Below, in pieces: positions 1-12,235 of a stretch of 64,000 nt of DNA. The number at the start of each line of letters is the position of its first letter. The stretch's first letter is position 1. Under the pieces are notes generated by a model that saw only the letters and a list, made by a program, of their open reading frames with translations, ran no database searches and was not told where the DNA came from. A program made the position numbers and the translations under genes. The stretch spans positions 21,851,334 to 21,915,333 of the forward strand of contig NC_084931.1 of assembly GCF_958298935.1 (NCBI RefSeq), in the 5' to 3' direction. The DNA is from Phragmites australis. Lineage: Eukaryota; Streptophyta; Magnoliopsida; Poales; Poaceae.

Positions 1-690
1 CAGTTTATCTCTTAGTTTTAGAGGAGTCTCCAAGAAGCCATGGGCACCGATCTTTTTCATAGCACCGCCTACCATCCTCAAACCGATGGTCAAACTAAGA
101 GGGTGAACCAAATACTTGAAGACATGTTGCAAGCTTGTGCTCTCACATATGGAAACAAATGGGAAGTTTGCTTGTCGTTTGCAGAGTTCTCGTACAACAA
201 TAGCTATCAGTAAATTATCAAGATGACACCTTTTGAAGCTCTTTATGGAAGGAGTTGTAGGACTCCTCAATTGGTCCGAGTCCAGAGAAAGACTATTCCT
301 TGGTCCGGACCTGGTCAGGGAAGCGGAAGAACAAGTCAAGACAATACGCTAGCATTTGCTTATAGCGCAATCTCGTCAAAAGAGCTACATCGATCATCGT
401 CGATGTGAACTCTTTTTCAAAATGGGAGACTACGTCTACCTCAAGGTTGCTCCTTGCAAGGGAATCCAATGTTTTCAAGTTAAGCATCCGATTCGCATCC
501 TCGACGAAGCTGAATGAAAGACAAGATGTCGTTCGGTTAAGTTTCTCAAGGTTCAATGGAACAATCATTCTGAAGATGAAGCCACGTGGAAACGTGAAGA
601 TCAGCTTTGCACTAATTTTCCTAAGCTTTTCTCCAATATATAAATTATGCTATAGTAATGTAGACGTCATAAAACTCCTTGCTAATTGTT
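1..690 (+). pseudogene. Ty3/gypsy integrase C-terminal part with chromodomain-like tail (decayed)
   Basis: The reading frame carries the integrase signature TAYHPQTDGQ (near base 65-95), then VNQILEDMLQACAL and, after an in-frame TAA near 211, PFEALYGRSCRTP (about 227-265). These are hallmarks of plant chromovirus (Tekay/Del-like) pol polyproteins. The residue after DGQT, where the catalytic Glu of the DDE triad normally stands (T-E-R-V-N-Q), reads Lys, so the enzyme is dead even without the stop. Further on, GDYVYLKVAPCKGIQ and a short piece near 570-620 (W-N-N-H-S-E-D-E-A-T-W) look like the GPY/F and chromodomain tail, after at least one frameshift. The upstream part of pol lies outside the window. 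Family assignment is by recalled motifs; the lineage name is an inference. Confidence 0.85.
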
Positions 691-1123
691 GATATGAGTT
701 CACTTTTTAGAAATGAAAGTTCTATCATCCCACCACACCACCCTTGTTTTAGTAGGAATCTTGTATTCCTATTTTTCTTATATATGCACGCAATCCCCAT
801 CAAGTAACCAAGGAGACAATCCTTACCTTTTTCTCTCATAAATATGAGTAAAAGTTGTTACTTTATCATGTTAGTGAACTGAGATGAAAAAGGATGATGA
901 CACCATCATCGCCCACACAACATCCACTTGTTTTTCTTATGGAATCCTTGTTGAAAGATTTACTTGTTTAGGTGAATATGACCCTCAGAAACCTGGGACT
1001 TTTCCAAGGCCTAAGGTTATGTCCTTACTGCACAGTCATATCACCGGGTGATGCCATCATCGTTAAATTTCTGAAAACTCCTAGCTCCCTGCACTCTACC
1101 CGAATCTCGGGATGAGATTCTTT

Positions 1124-1139
1124 TAAAGGGGGAGTTTTG
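1124..1139 (+). other. Polypurine tract of the gypsy element
   Basis: A purine run (AAAGGGGGAG) ends just before the TG that starts the LTR at 1140. This is where plus-strand DNA synthesis would be primed. It fixes both the orientation and the left border of the LTR. Confidence 0.7.
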
Positions 1140-4100
1140 TGATAGTCCAAAATGCTTAAGCATGTCATTAAGCACTCATGAGCATCATTAGCATCTTAAT
1201 CAAGGTTTTGAGCCTGAAATTAATGCAATTAAAGATTTAACAAAAAAGGTTAATTTTAATAATAATTGGTGCTCTATGAAGGAGCTCACAAAATTGCTAT
1301 GAAACATAGGGTTCGGAACAATTTTAGAAATAGTCCATGACATTTAAAGAATATTAGTGATTTTCCCCAAATGTTTGGGAATTAAATTGGAGGCTCAAAA
1401 ATTGGTGCAAGTTGCAGAAGGTTGCAACTTTGGAGAATTTTATTTCAAATTTGGCTTAGGATTTTTGAGTCAAACAAGTTAAAATGGGTTGCACAGGAGT
1501 TATAGAATCCAAAAAAAATTGTTCCTTAAATTTTGGACCAAAGGAAGACTGGTTTTTGGAGTAGAGAAGTGGAGGGGGATATTTAGCTTTGGTGGGTTAC
1601 TGTTCATGGACCACCGTCATTATCTCTGCCTCTCTGTCACCTCCGTTGTGGACTTTGAAGGTCGGCCAACGCTCCACACCGTCGAGTCATGGACATCGAG
1701 CTGCTTCCAGGGGTTTCGATCGGCGCCCTTATCTCCCAGTGGCCTCTCATCCCTCTCTCTCCATCACTCCTCTCTCGCGTGCCCAAAGCATCCGAGAGCA
1801 GAGCACGCACATATGTCACCGCCGACCCAAATCCGTCGAGGTCGAGCTCAAGTTCATCGGGCCTAAGCCCTGGGAAGCAAGGAGGGAGGCCATCGAAGGT
1901 GCCCCCAGCTTCTCCCCGTCGGATTCCTCTCCTTTCCGGTCGAATCGAGCGCGCAGACGCAGTCTTCCCTAACGCCGGCGTGTTCCTCCACCGCTCACCG
2001 TCGACCCATTGAACCACTGCCTCTGTGGCCCAACCAAACCCGTGATGAGCTTCCCCCCAGCTCCCATCTAGCTTTATTGCGCGTCATTGTGGGCTTAGCT
2101 CATGGCCGACGCGCTCCTCCTCGCACGACCGTGCGTCGCCGCCTGTGGGTTCTCGTCGTTGGCCAAGCCACCGTCGGGCTCATCGGCCAATTCACGCTGT
2201 TGGACCTGCATGCTCGCATAGATGCTCTAGATGTACTCGTCTCGATCGATTGCGCCGCCGTCTAACCGCTGACGTGTTAAATCGAGGTGCTACCGTGCTG
2301 TCATCGTTGTGCTCCGCCGCTCGCCACTTTCCAGCCGTCGCTGTCGACCACGTGTGTCTCATTCAGGTCCGCCATGCTGCACTGATGCTTTGACTGTTTT
2401 TCCCCAGTCTGCGTTCCCACGCCGTTCACCGTTGGCAAGGCTGGCAGAGCCGGCCACCGCCGCGATGGCACTGTGTAGCGAGGCCTCAGGTCGATTTTGA
2501 CCCAAGTCAAATGCCCGGCCCCCCTATCATCTCAGTGGCTGGAGTCCCCCTGGTGCAAAAGGGTTTTTGGCCTTTTAATATTCAGATTAAATAAGAAAAT
2601 GCTAAATTGGTTTATTTTTGTGTTATTAAATCAGTTGAACACTTGTAAAATGCATAGAAAATTGATTGTTTCTCCAAAAAATTGTGAAACCAATTTTCCT
2701 ACCCTTTTACAATCATGCTCTACATCTTAAAAATATTAGCATGCATGAAAGGTGTACTGAAAATTAATTTAAATACTGATATATTTTTAAGCTTAAATAA
2801 TTCATAAGTAATTATTGATAGGTCCAAAATTGGTGAGGCCAATTTTGTTAATCTTATGAAATTATGCCCTGTTCATTAAAAATAATCATTCTCATGTTAA
2901 GTATAATTAAGCTCTTAATTAGGTTTAATCTATGTTTTAAGCTTACTTAATCCAGGAAATCATCAAATGTTGAATAGTAATCTAAACTTAGAAAATCTTG
3001 GCTTTAACAATCGTGCCATGATGCAAAGCTTCTCCACTTTGTTCATGCATTGTGGAGCATCTCTCATTGCATATCATCCATAGTCAATGTGATGCATCGT
3101 TCTTTTATTTAGAAGCCGACGCTTCGGAGTGTCGCGTGATCGAACCTGAGAACGAACTCGTGGAGTTTTCTGAGTGCTGCTTAGGAAGCATCAGGGAAGC
3201 ACCAGGCAAGCATCTATCATATCTCTCCTATGTTTTGGTGAATAGTTGGTCAACCTATTAGATTTTGCTATATGTCATAGATGTATGTGATAATGAGTCG
3301 ATGTCGGGAATCGGGTAAAACCTATTTGTTGCATCGTACCTACCTTGATGAAGTTATTAATCTTGATCCATGTAACCTGGGTATTTTTATGACATGTTCC
3401 AACTTAAAAGTAATGTGGTCATCGGTAAAAGTCGAGCGATGGATGTCACCGTCGTTCGCGAGTTGTAAGAATTTCAACTACAGTTACAAAGAAATGATAT
3501 GTTGGGTTGATGAGTTGAAAAATTTGAGACTAGATCTGAGCGGGTGCTAGGGGTAGTTCGGGAGAGGAGACCCGGGTGTCATAGACCGCTTGCATTATTT
3601 AAGCACCGTTCATGATGTCATTTGGTTTAAGCACTTTCCATACTTCCAAATATTGATCTAATGGTAAGATAAGCCGATTATCATATGATGTGCTAACGCT
3701 CACCTTGCGTCCCTATGACGCGTAGAAAAAGTACAAGGAGATGCAAGGTGGCGGGGAGCCAGAGGTGTCCAGGATACGCTTGCGGTAACTCCGGTGCCAT
3801 CGGCGTAAATGCAAGTGGGTAATTCCAGGTATAAGAAAGGTTATCTCGGAGGCCAAGAGGATGGACCCAAGTCATGTGGGTAAAGATATTCTCCCCTTCA
3901 TGGTGTAAGAACAATTCAAATTGATGCGCTCTCGGTTATGAGCATGCTTATATCCATTAGGCAACATCGTAGAATTTCGTTCAGTTTGGGAAATAAAAAG
4001 TATGTGGCCTTCTAGGAGAAGCATGTGCTGATACTAAATTAAGTTAGGCAAGTTTACTTTATTGAAGATTATGTTTATTGTCAGTTTATGATAGCAGTTC

Positions 4101-4373
4101 ATGTCATTATATTGGTTAAAGTACTTTTTGCTAAGTCAACTTAACTTTATGGCTATTCCTTGCTATTCAACTCAAAGCATTATCCTTGGAGTCGATAATA
4201 TATATACCCATATTGTGTAAGTCTTGCGAGTACCTTCGTACTCAGGGTGCTACCCTTAAGTTGATGCAAGTAATGATGAACTAGTTTGCGGTTACTTTCA
4301 TCCCGTTGGTGATGGAGATGGCCAAGAGTAGAGATCAAATGTCTGAGCTAGTCCCGATGGTGCCTTATAGGCA
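1140..4373 (+). mobile_element. Long terminal repeat (about 3.2 kb) of a Ty3/gypsy element
   Basis: The segment starts TGATAGTCC directly after a polypurine tract and ends GGCA directly before a tRNA-Met type primer binding site, so it has the TG...CA ends of an LTR. It holds a GC-rich block (about 1600-2520) and AT-rich flanks. It has no gene I can support; the short open frames in 1589-2510 overlap on both strands and show no known domain. Only this one copy is in the window, so the borders rest on PPT, PBS and TG/CA rather than on an LTR-LTR alignment. Confidence 0.7.
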
Positions 4374-4374
4374 A

Positions 4375-4382
4375 TGGTATCA
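4375..4382 (+). other. Primer binding site (tRNA-Met type, degenerate)
   Basis: TGGTATCA follows one base after the LTR end. It matches the first eight bases of the usual initiator tRNA-Met primer site TGGTATCAGAGC; the rest (CTGGTCC) does not match. Confidence 0.65.
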
Positions 4383-4639
4383 CTGGTCCTTTGTTTTATT
4401 AGTATCTTTCCACTTCATTATGAAGCCTTCTGATCTAAGTAGAAACTGGAACTTGGAACAAGGTCTGTAGTAAACACGGCTATCACGGTGGAGTACAAAA
4501 TGAAGAACCACTAAGAGGAGAAGAAGCGCAAGAGAGCTTTGTTTCCTCCGGCAGATGTAGCTCGCAACGTCCACGCATGGGGTTTCCTCCTTCACCCAGT
4601 GCACCGTCTCAGGCTCCTCTGCAGCCTATGTGGATTGTT

Positions 4640-5720
4640 CGATGCCCTCCTCCTCAACGAGGACAACCATAAAGGCCCGTTGGGAATCAAGTCAACCCAG
4701 GCGATGGCCCAAAGGGCCCATGCTACAATTGTGGTCGTACCAGACACATTGCTTAAGAGTGTCCTTTCCCCAAGCAAGGCGGTATGGTGAATGCCCCGAG
4801 GCAGCCAACGCCACCTCCAGCACAGCCACCATGCCAAGCACCTGAGAACACTCAAGCCCCAAAGAGCGGTTGGGTTAATCACATCACCGTCGAAGAAGCT
4901 CAATAGGATGGTAGCATTCTTGTGGGTACGTTGCTCGTGAACTATCATCCCGCAACCATACTTTTTTATTCTAGTGCATCTCATTCTTTTATCAAGAAAG
5001 ATTATGTCATGCATCATAATCTTGCCATCCAAATATTTCCCACGCCTTTCCGCATAGATGCACCAGGAGCCAATCTACACGCCTACCAATTTATTCCACT
5101 GGCAAAGATTCTGCTCGATGAGGTCACTATTCTTGTGAGCTTAATCATGATTGATACTAGAGGGATAAATTTCATATTAGGGATGAATTGACTAACCAAG
5201 AACAGAGCCCTCATCGATTGTGCCCGAAGGGTTATCACACTGAAGGATTCATCCGGTGTTTGAATTTCCCTCAACCTTCATAAGGGTGGTTCCCAGCTTT
5301 ATGCCTTGGAGGGTGCCCTGGCTGTAGAGATCGATGCAGTATCTGTGGTGTGTGAGTACCTAGATGTATTTCCAGAAGAATTATGGGGAATGCCGCCTGA
5401 CCAAGAAGTTGAGTTTGCTATTGAACTAGTACCCGAAACGGCCCTGATATCTAAAAGATCGTATCAGGTGCTTCCAAATGAGTTGGTGGAACTAAAGAAA
5501 CAATTCAAAGAGTTATTTGAGAAGGGCTTTATACGTTCGAGCTCCTCACCTTGGGGATGCCCGACTCTTTTCATCAATAAGAAAGATCAAAGCTTGCGGA
5601 TGTGTGTTGATTATCGTCCGTTGAATGAGGTCACCGTCAAGAACAAGTACCCTCTTCCTCGAATTGATATCTTGTTTGACGAACTCTCTGGAGCCCATTT
5701 CTTTTCCAAGATGGTAGGTT
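4640..5720 (+). pseudogene. Ty3/gypsy gag zinc knuckle - protease - reverse transcriptase start (truncated, decayed)
   Basis: Reading along the strand, a CCHC zinc knuckle (C-Y-N-C-G-R-T-R-H then C, about 4720-4760) contains an in-frame stop. Next comes an aspartic protease-like stretch (4925-5190) with ATILFYSSASHSFI, where the active-site motif is normally DSGASHSFI and the Asp reads Tyr, followed by INFILGMN. The frame at 5306-5720 has the RT lead-in [39 protein letters not shown] and [20 protein letters not shown]. Homology stops abruptly after AHFFSKM at about 5716, before the catalytic YxDD box. Only about 260 bp separate the PBS from the zinc knuckle, so most of gag is deleted. Chromovirus origin is confident; function is not possible. 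Confidence 0.85.
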
Positions 5721-8040
5721 GATTACTTAATCACACGTCGAGATACTAGTGAGGCATTTAGGGCAAACAAGACAAGCATCACCTCGCTAGCACTCATTCC
5801 ATATCTGAAGATTTCATGTTTCATAATTATTAGTTAGTTTCAACCAATTTCAGATTATCATGCAGATGATTGCTTTGCAGTACTATTTTTTTCAAAACTC
5901 ATGCAAAATAGTTCATCAAGATGATCAAGGATTGGGAATCTGAGGCTTGTTCAATGCCTAAAAATTGAATCAACGGATTCGATAACATGATGTTCAATTA
6001 AGGTATTCCTTATGTAACTAGTGTTTATGTCTTAAGGTTACACCCCCGAAACCTCAAACAAGTCATATACGGACTCTAAAAGGCTTCCTAGATGTTTAAG
6101 TATTTTATTATTATTATTAGAACTTAAGTTGGGAATAAAATACAAATAATAATAATTTTCCTATTTTCTAGACATTTATTAATGTTTAGAAAATTAATTC
6201 CACATGTCTAATAAGCTTTAAAGATTTTTTTTCTAGAATTAAGAAATTACTTGTGTATTTTTAAAACATTTATTTACAAAATAGAAATTAGAAACTAGGA
6301 AAGAGTAAAGGAAAATCTTATTTAATTTTAAAATGGGATGGTCTATATTCTGGTTGAAAGTTTGGCCCAATAGGGTCCAACCCGAGTTGTTCCTTAGGAC
6401 CCAACTCGATTGGCCCTTCGGATTGGGTTGACCTGTTAAGGTAAAACAAACTGGCCTTGCGGACCGACTCGGAATGGTCTATAGAGACCAATTCCGTTGG
6501 TCCCCAGGGTTAGCCTGGCTTGCTAAGGCCCATCACCATCTGCCCTCTCCCCCCCCCCCTGCTGCCTTTTTTCTCTTCCCTGGCTTGGTGGTGGTCCTCA
6601 GCCATGAGGCCTTGGAGCCATTGCCGCCTATGCCGGTCGGCTTCCCAAGTGTTAGTTGCCACAATGGAGCTGAAGGAGCTCCTTTGTACCTCGTGCTTAA
6701 CTTCATTAGCCACATCTCCTTCCTCCTCATCTACGGTGGGGGATCGACCTTAGGGCCTTGCATCGCCGCCACGCTGGTGGTGGTCCAACTACCATGATGT
6801 CGCTGTTGTTGCCATGAGACCATGTCACTGTTGTTTCCATGAGACAACAAGGGCTTGACCTTAAGTCACTCCGACGACTCATGGTGGCCGTCATCCATGG
6901 AGCTTTTGGTCCCCTATGGTTTGGTCTCTTGGTTCCCTTTAAACTGTCCGAATCCCCTTTGCTAATTATGCCCCAATTCACTCAATAATGATGCAATGTT
7001 GATGATCTATATACTCTGTGATGCTCCATGATATTATGATGTGATGATGTGTTGAGTGATGCTATGATGTTTTGCATGAACTAGATGAACTTGTCATGTT
7101 TCAATTCGAAGTAAACTGAGAGCATTGTTGCCTAATTTGTTTGATGTGATTATGCTAAAACTAAGCAAGAATGACACTATGCACTTGTTAATCTCTAGCT
7201 AGTTGCGATCCTTTTGTAAGCCTATTCCTGCTAGTTGCTCATGATCAGTTAGAGATTGATTTTAATGGTCCTTTAATCATGGCAGTGTGAGATGACTTGA
7301 TCTATATGCTACACTTCAACTCCTATCATGCTAGTTGATCAAGAATCTCCTATGCATACTAGTACAAGCACGTCATCATCATGTCTTTGTGCCTGTTCGT
7401 TCACTCTCTTATGCAATCTCTCATCCTTGAACTCACCTCACAAAGGAAGTAGATGCAAGATGAGAGAGATGCTTGATGATGCTTATGTTCTAGCTCCCTT
7501 GATTTTCCTCCTTCAACCTTGATCCTATCGTGGCATTGCTTATGCACTAGCCATGATCATCACAAGAGAAAGAGAAGAAAGGGAGATGGATAAGCTCACC
7601 CATGACCTTGGCCAAATGGAGATGGTGGCTAGCCAAGGGGGCCTCCCCCTCTATTTATGCTTGAAAAATAACATGCTTTTAAATGATTGTTTTTGTTTTT
7701 TGCATGATTGAGAAATTTGATGGTTTGACACATCACCATTGCATGGCTAATGTCATGGTAATTGTGTGACACTTGTGTAGTTATGTGTCACGGTAAACTT
7801 GGCTTTCAAGGAAAGGGTAATTTGGTCTGTGACCTATGTGGCATATTTGATAATTTGGGCTCTTTGGAGGCTAAACTTGTAGAACAATTATTAGAAATAA
7901 TTCTTTTTGCTATTGTAAACGGGCTTGCCCATGAGACCTTAGGCTACGTCGGTATGGGTTGGTTTCCATCTTGATTCATATTGGTTTCTGCTTTTCCTAA
8001 AGCTAAGGGTTTTTTTCGCAAAGCAAACTTGTCTTGAAAA
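5721..8040. other. No gene seen; AT-rich intergenic DNA
   Basis: After the RT break the sequence is mostly AT-rich. A GC-richer part (6480-6900) has short overlapping open frames on both strands and no recognisable domain. The stretch from about 6040, with TAA-rich runs, resembles the inside of gypsy LTRs, but I see no borders. Confidence 0.5.
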
Positions 8041-8422
8041 ATGTTAAAGGACTATTGGGGCACGAAAACGTGCCCTAGACAGAGCACGATGAGAGCCTCT
8101 TCCCTTTGAGGTGGCTCAAGTTTGGAGATGAACTGAGAGCCAAGAGGAGAGGAAGAAATTGAGAGAGAGTTGTGGGAATGAATCCAGAGAGAGTCCAGCA
8201 CCCCTACATGCCCCATGGGAGCTTATTTTACAGAGACAGGGGCAAAAGAAATTACCATCCGGACCCTAAAATTATGTTACAAATTTGTAGATATGAGGCT
8301 ATTGTTGGCCATTTGCTTATTTTACATGGGCTATATCTATTTGGGAATTATAGTAGCCTTTGTATACCATTGTACACCATCGGGGTACCCACAGACTGGA
8401 ACTTTTTCCCCAACAGCACCCC
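8041..8422 (-). mobile_element. Solo or terminal LTR-like repeat, copy 1
   Basis: On the minus strand the segment starts TGTTGGGGAAAAAG and ends CCTTTAACA, with the TG...CA ends of an LTR. A G-rich tract (GATGAGGGGGTGC) immediately precedes the start on the minus strand and looks like a polypurine tract. From about 8110 to 8422 it aligns by eye, with many substitutions, to 22311-22444 joined to 25637-25808. The outer 70 bp at the 8041 end have no counterpart in the other copy, so that border is uncertain. Confidence 0.5.
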
Positions 8423-8589
8423 CTCATCCGCTGGTTCTGAGGTTCTGAGGGGCAGCAGATGCACAAAGAATTAGCTCTAGCCCCTTTGAAGTCAAGATAT
8501 CTTGGGTGGATTTTTGTCATTGCAGCGTGGACATCTTGGGTCAAGAGCGGAGAGTGAGATCTCGATGGAGTCGCAGACCAGGGACAACG

Positions 8590-10285
8590 GTAGTTTAGCT
8601 CGACAGAGTTGCACCACCAGAAGCGTCATTGCGGTGGGGCTCGATGGAGGCAGGGCCGTCCGGAGCCCTGCAGCGGTGGCCTGAGGTCGAGTCGACGGCA
8701 GGGCTGAGGGACATAGTTCAAAACCCCCTCAACGGTATATGCGGTGAGGCTCAATGGAGGCAAGGCCATCCGGAGCCGCACGACAGCAGCCGGAAGCGAA
8801 GTCAACAAGCGAAGCTGAGGGAGATAGTTCATGACCCCTTCAGTGGTACATGCAGTGAGGCTCGGTGGAGGTAGGGCCATCCGGAGAATCAGGATGGTGG
8901 ATGAAGGCAGAGTCAATGGCGATCCTGAGGGAGGTAGTTCGCAACCCCCTCAATGATAGACGCGGTGAGGCTCGATGGAGGCAAGGCCGTCCAGAGCCCC
9001 GTGGTGGAGGCCAGAGGTGCAGGCAACGACGAGGCTGAGGGTGGCAATCCACTACCCCTTCCATGGTAGACACAGCGAGGCTAGACGGAGGAAGGGTTGT
9101 CCAGAGCTCTGCGGTTGTGGCCAGAGGCGGAGTCGATGGAAAGGCTGAGGGAGGTAGTTCATGACCCCTTCACTAGTAGCCACAATGAGGCTCGGTAGAG
9201 GCAGGGCCGTCCAGAGCCCCGCGGTGGTGGCCGAAGGCGAAGTTGACAGCGAGGCTGAGGGAGGCAATCCGCTACCCCCTAAACGGTAGATGCGACAAGG
9301 CTCGACAGAGGCAGGGCCGTCCGGAGCTACACAATGGCAGTGGCTGGAGGCGCAGGTGACAACGAGACTAAGGGAGGCAATTCGCACCACCTCAGTGGTA
9401 GAGGCAGCGAGGCTTGATGGAGGCAGGGTCGTATGGAGCCAGCAGCATTGGCCGAAAGCGAAATCAATGGCGAGGCTAAGGGAGGCATTCTATGACCCCC
9501 TCAACAGTAGACGTGATAAGGCTTGACGGAGGCAGGGCCGTCTAAAGCCCCGTGGCGGTGGTTGGAGGTAGAGTTGGCGGCAAGGCTGAGGGAGGCAATC
9601 CGCTACCCCCGCAATGGTAGACGCGACGTGGCTTGACAGAGGCAGGGCTATCCAAAGCTGCACGGTGGAGGCCGTAAGCGAAGTCAATGGTGAGGCTGAG
9701 AGAGGCAGTCTTTAACCCCCTTAATGGTATACGCAACGAGGCTTGATGAAGGCAGGGCCGTCCAGAGCCCCACGATTGTGGTCGAAGGCGGAGTCAATGG
9801 CGAGGCTAAGGGAGGTAGTTCGTGACCCTCTCAGTGGTAGACATGGCGAGGATCGATGAAGGCAAGGCCATCAGGAGCCCCACGGCTATGGCTAGAGGCA
9901 GAGTCAACAGTGATACTGAAGGAGGCAGTTCACGACGCCGTCAGCGGTAGATGCGGCGAGGCTCGGCGGAGGCAAGGTTGTTTGGAGCCCCATGGCAGAG
10001 GCTGAAGGCATAGGCGATAGCGAGGCTAAGGGAGGAAATCTGCTACCCCCTCAGGGATAGACACAGCATGGATCGATAGATCTAGAGCCGTTCGGAGCGC
10101 CACAACGTTGGTTGGAGGTAGAGTCGACAATGAGGCTAAGGGAGGCAATTCGCGACCCCCACAATGGTAGATGCGGCAAGGCTCGACAGAGGCAGGGCCA
10201 TCCAGAGCCCCACGGTGGTGGCCGATGACAGAGTCAACGGCGAGGCTGAGGGAGGCAGTTTGTGATCCCCTTAGCAGTAGAAGAG
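8590..10285. repeat. Tandem array A: about 15 units of 110 bp
   Basis: A unit centred on the phrase GCGGTGAGGCTCGATGGAGG recurs with starts near 8631, 8741, 8852, 8962, 9073, 9182, 9292, 9402, 9513, 9623, 9733, 9844, 9953, 10063 and 10173, which is a period of 110 (+/-1). Units are GC-rich and differ by scattered substitutions, mostly C/T and G/A, as expected of old methylated repeats. Because 110 is not a multiple of three, the open frames seen on both strands are by-products of the repeat. The array begins about 170 bp from the PPT-like end of the LTR-like repeat at 8041-8422, so it may be internal to that element. Confidence 0.9.
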
Positions 10286-10592
10286 TTTAGCGAGATCCCA
10301 CAACTTGGGAAGGACTAGCCAAGCCTTTTGACTCCTTATAAGAATTAAAGGTTGCGAGCCATTGGTTGGCCTAGCTCGCAACCTGTTTCATCGTTGCATA
10401 GTGCTTACCATTTTGACTTCCTAACTCCCCAGCCCCCCTCACGTTTTTCGGCCGCGAGCAAGCGGAGGGCGTGTCTTGTATCGTATGTGCAGTGTGTATC
10501 ACACGGAGCATCATTCCCCTACCCCCTCGTGTCTTTCAGTCACGAGCGGGCAGAGGGAGCATCTTATCAGTGCCATGAATGTCGATGGTGTG
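10286..10592. other. Spacer between array A and the copia insertion; no gene
   Basis: The spacer ends in the left target-site duplication GTGTG (10588-10592). It continues at 18983 once the inserted copia element is taken out. Confidence 0.6.
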
Positions 10593-12235
10593 TGTGAGGA
10601 ATGGTGATATCCTAAGAGGGGGGTGAATTAGGACACCTAGAAACTAATAGCTCCAAAAACTTTACAAGATAAATATTTCTCAATTTGTATCTAAATGTGC
10701 TCTAAGTTTATCTAGTGTGTCTACTCTATCATTCAAGAGGATTGCAACTTACTCTAGCAAGGTAAATTGTAAGAAAATAAATGTGAAAATATAAATAAGG
10801 TAGAGAGACAAACTCGGCACAAGAGATTTTTATCCGGTGGTACCGATAGCATGACTGTCACCCCTAGTTCACGTTGGAGCTCCACCAAGGATATGCTCCT
10901 GGTCGGCACCCGATCATGACTCTTGAGCCACCAAGGCAATGTCTCAAACCAGAGGAGCCACCAAGGGAAGGTCTCACCACTAACCTCTCTTCCGCTCACT
11001 TGCCACAGTGATCACTTCAGAGCTTGAGCCACCAAGGCAAAGGGTTTCCGCGTCCCTGTATATATGTCTTGCCGTCGCTTCACACCAAGTCAGAGAGTCA
11101 ACAAGCTTGAATAACTCTAGCTCAAGTTGTCAGTGAGTCACCAAGACTCCAAGGCTCCGGCATACCACTTGGTACAAGCTAGCATCACTCCTTGATCCTT
11201 TCTTCAAGCTGTAGCTCCTAGGTACAACTCACTCTAGGCCTATAAGCACTAAACACTATCTAATCTTGTGCTTAATCACCTTGGATGATCATTGGTGGCT
11301 TAGATGTCTTCTCAAGTGTCTATGAGATTCCCTAGACTCCAGCAGCATGCCACACCTTTAAATGCCTGAGTGGATAGATATTTATTACCTCAAACCCGCC
11401 AACTAGTTATTTTCCTAATTGCTCAAAAAAGTTATTAACACCAGATGATTCGATGAGAACAGTAGTACTAACACCGAATCATCCGGTGAGTAAAACCTCA
11501 GAAACTGGCCATTGGAACTTCACTCAATGCCTCTGTGAACACCTGACACTCCGGTGTACCTTCAAATTCATCACTGGACCTTTTGGTGAGTTATCTTGAG
11601 CCATCCGAGACTTTGCAGCATCTGTGTGTAAAATACTCCAGTGTTCATTCCATTCACACCGAACTATCCGCTGAGTTAAACATTCTCTTCTTTTCTCTAG
11701 AAATGCTCCGCTGCAACTATTTATGTGATCACCGGACTACCCGGTGAGTTGATTTTTATTCTTTAACACTTGGAATCGCCTCTGTAAGAAATACTCTGGT
11801 GCTTTATACCCTTCATTACCAAACTATCCAGTGTTATCCTCAACTTTCTCCCCCTTTGTCAGAATACTCTGGTGAGTTCAACGCATAGAACATCGAACCA
11901 TCTGATGGTTTGATCTTCAGTCTTCTACACTTGCATTCTTCTTTGCAGGAAATACTCCGGTGTTACCCAGTGCAGATCATCGGACTATCCGGTGTGGTCT
12001 TTAGCCTTTCCCAGTGCAGAAATACTCCGATGAGTTCATGTCCTATTCACTTATCGGTGTATTCAGAACCAGGGGTCCCTAAGTCCCGAGACCAGGCCGG
12101 CCATCCACCACATGTCACCACCCTGCAAGGTAAGAAGAAGCTAAGTCCCGGGAGAAGGTGCTCGGGGCCGCCGCCTCTGGTTCCCGAGCACCCTAGTTCC
12201 CCGATGATCCGCAGAGCCCAAATACCAAGAAGGAA

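Noticed and set aside
8629..9736. Several 60-110 codon frames on both strands
   Set aside because: By-products of the 110-bp tandem array; the unit length is not a multiple of three.
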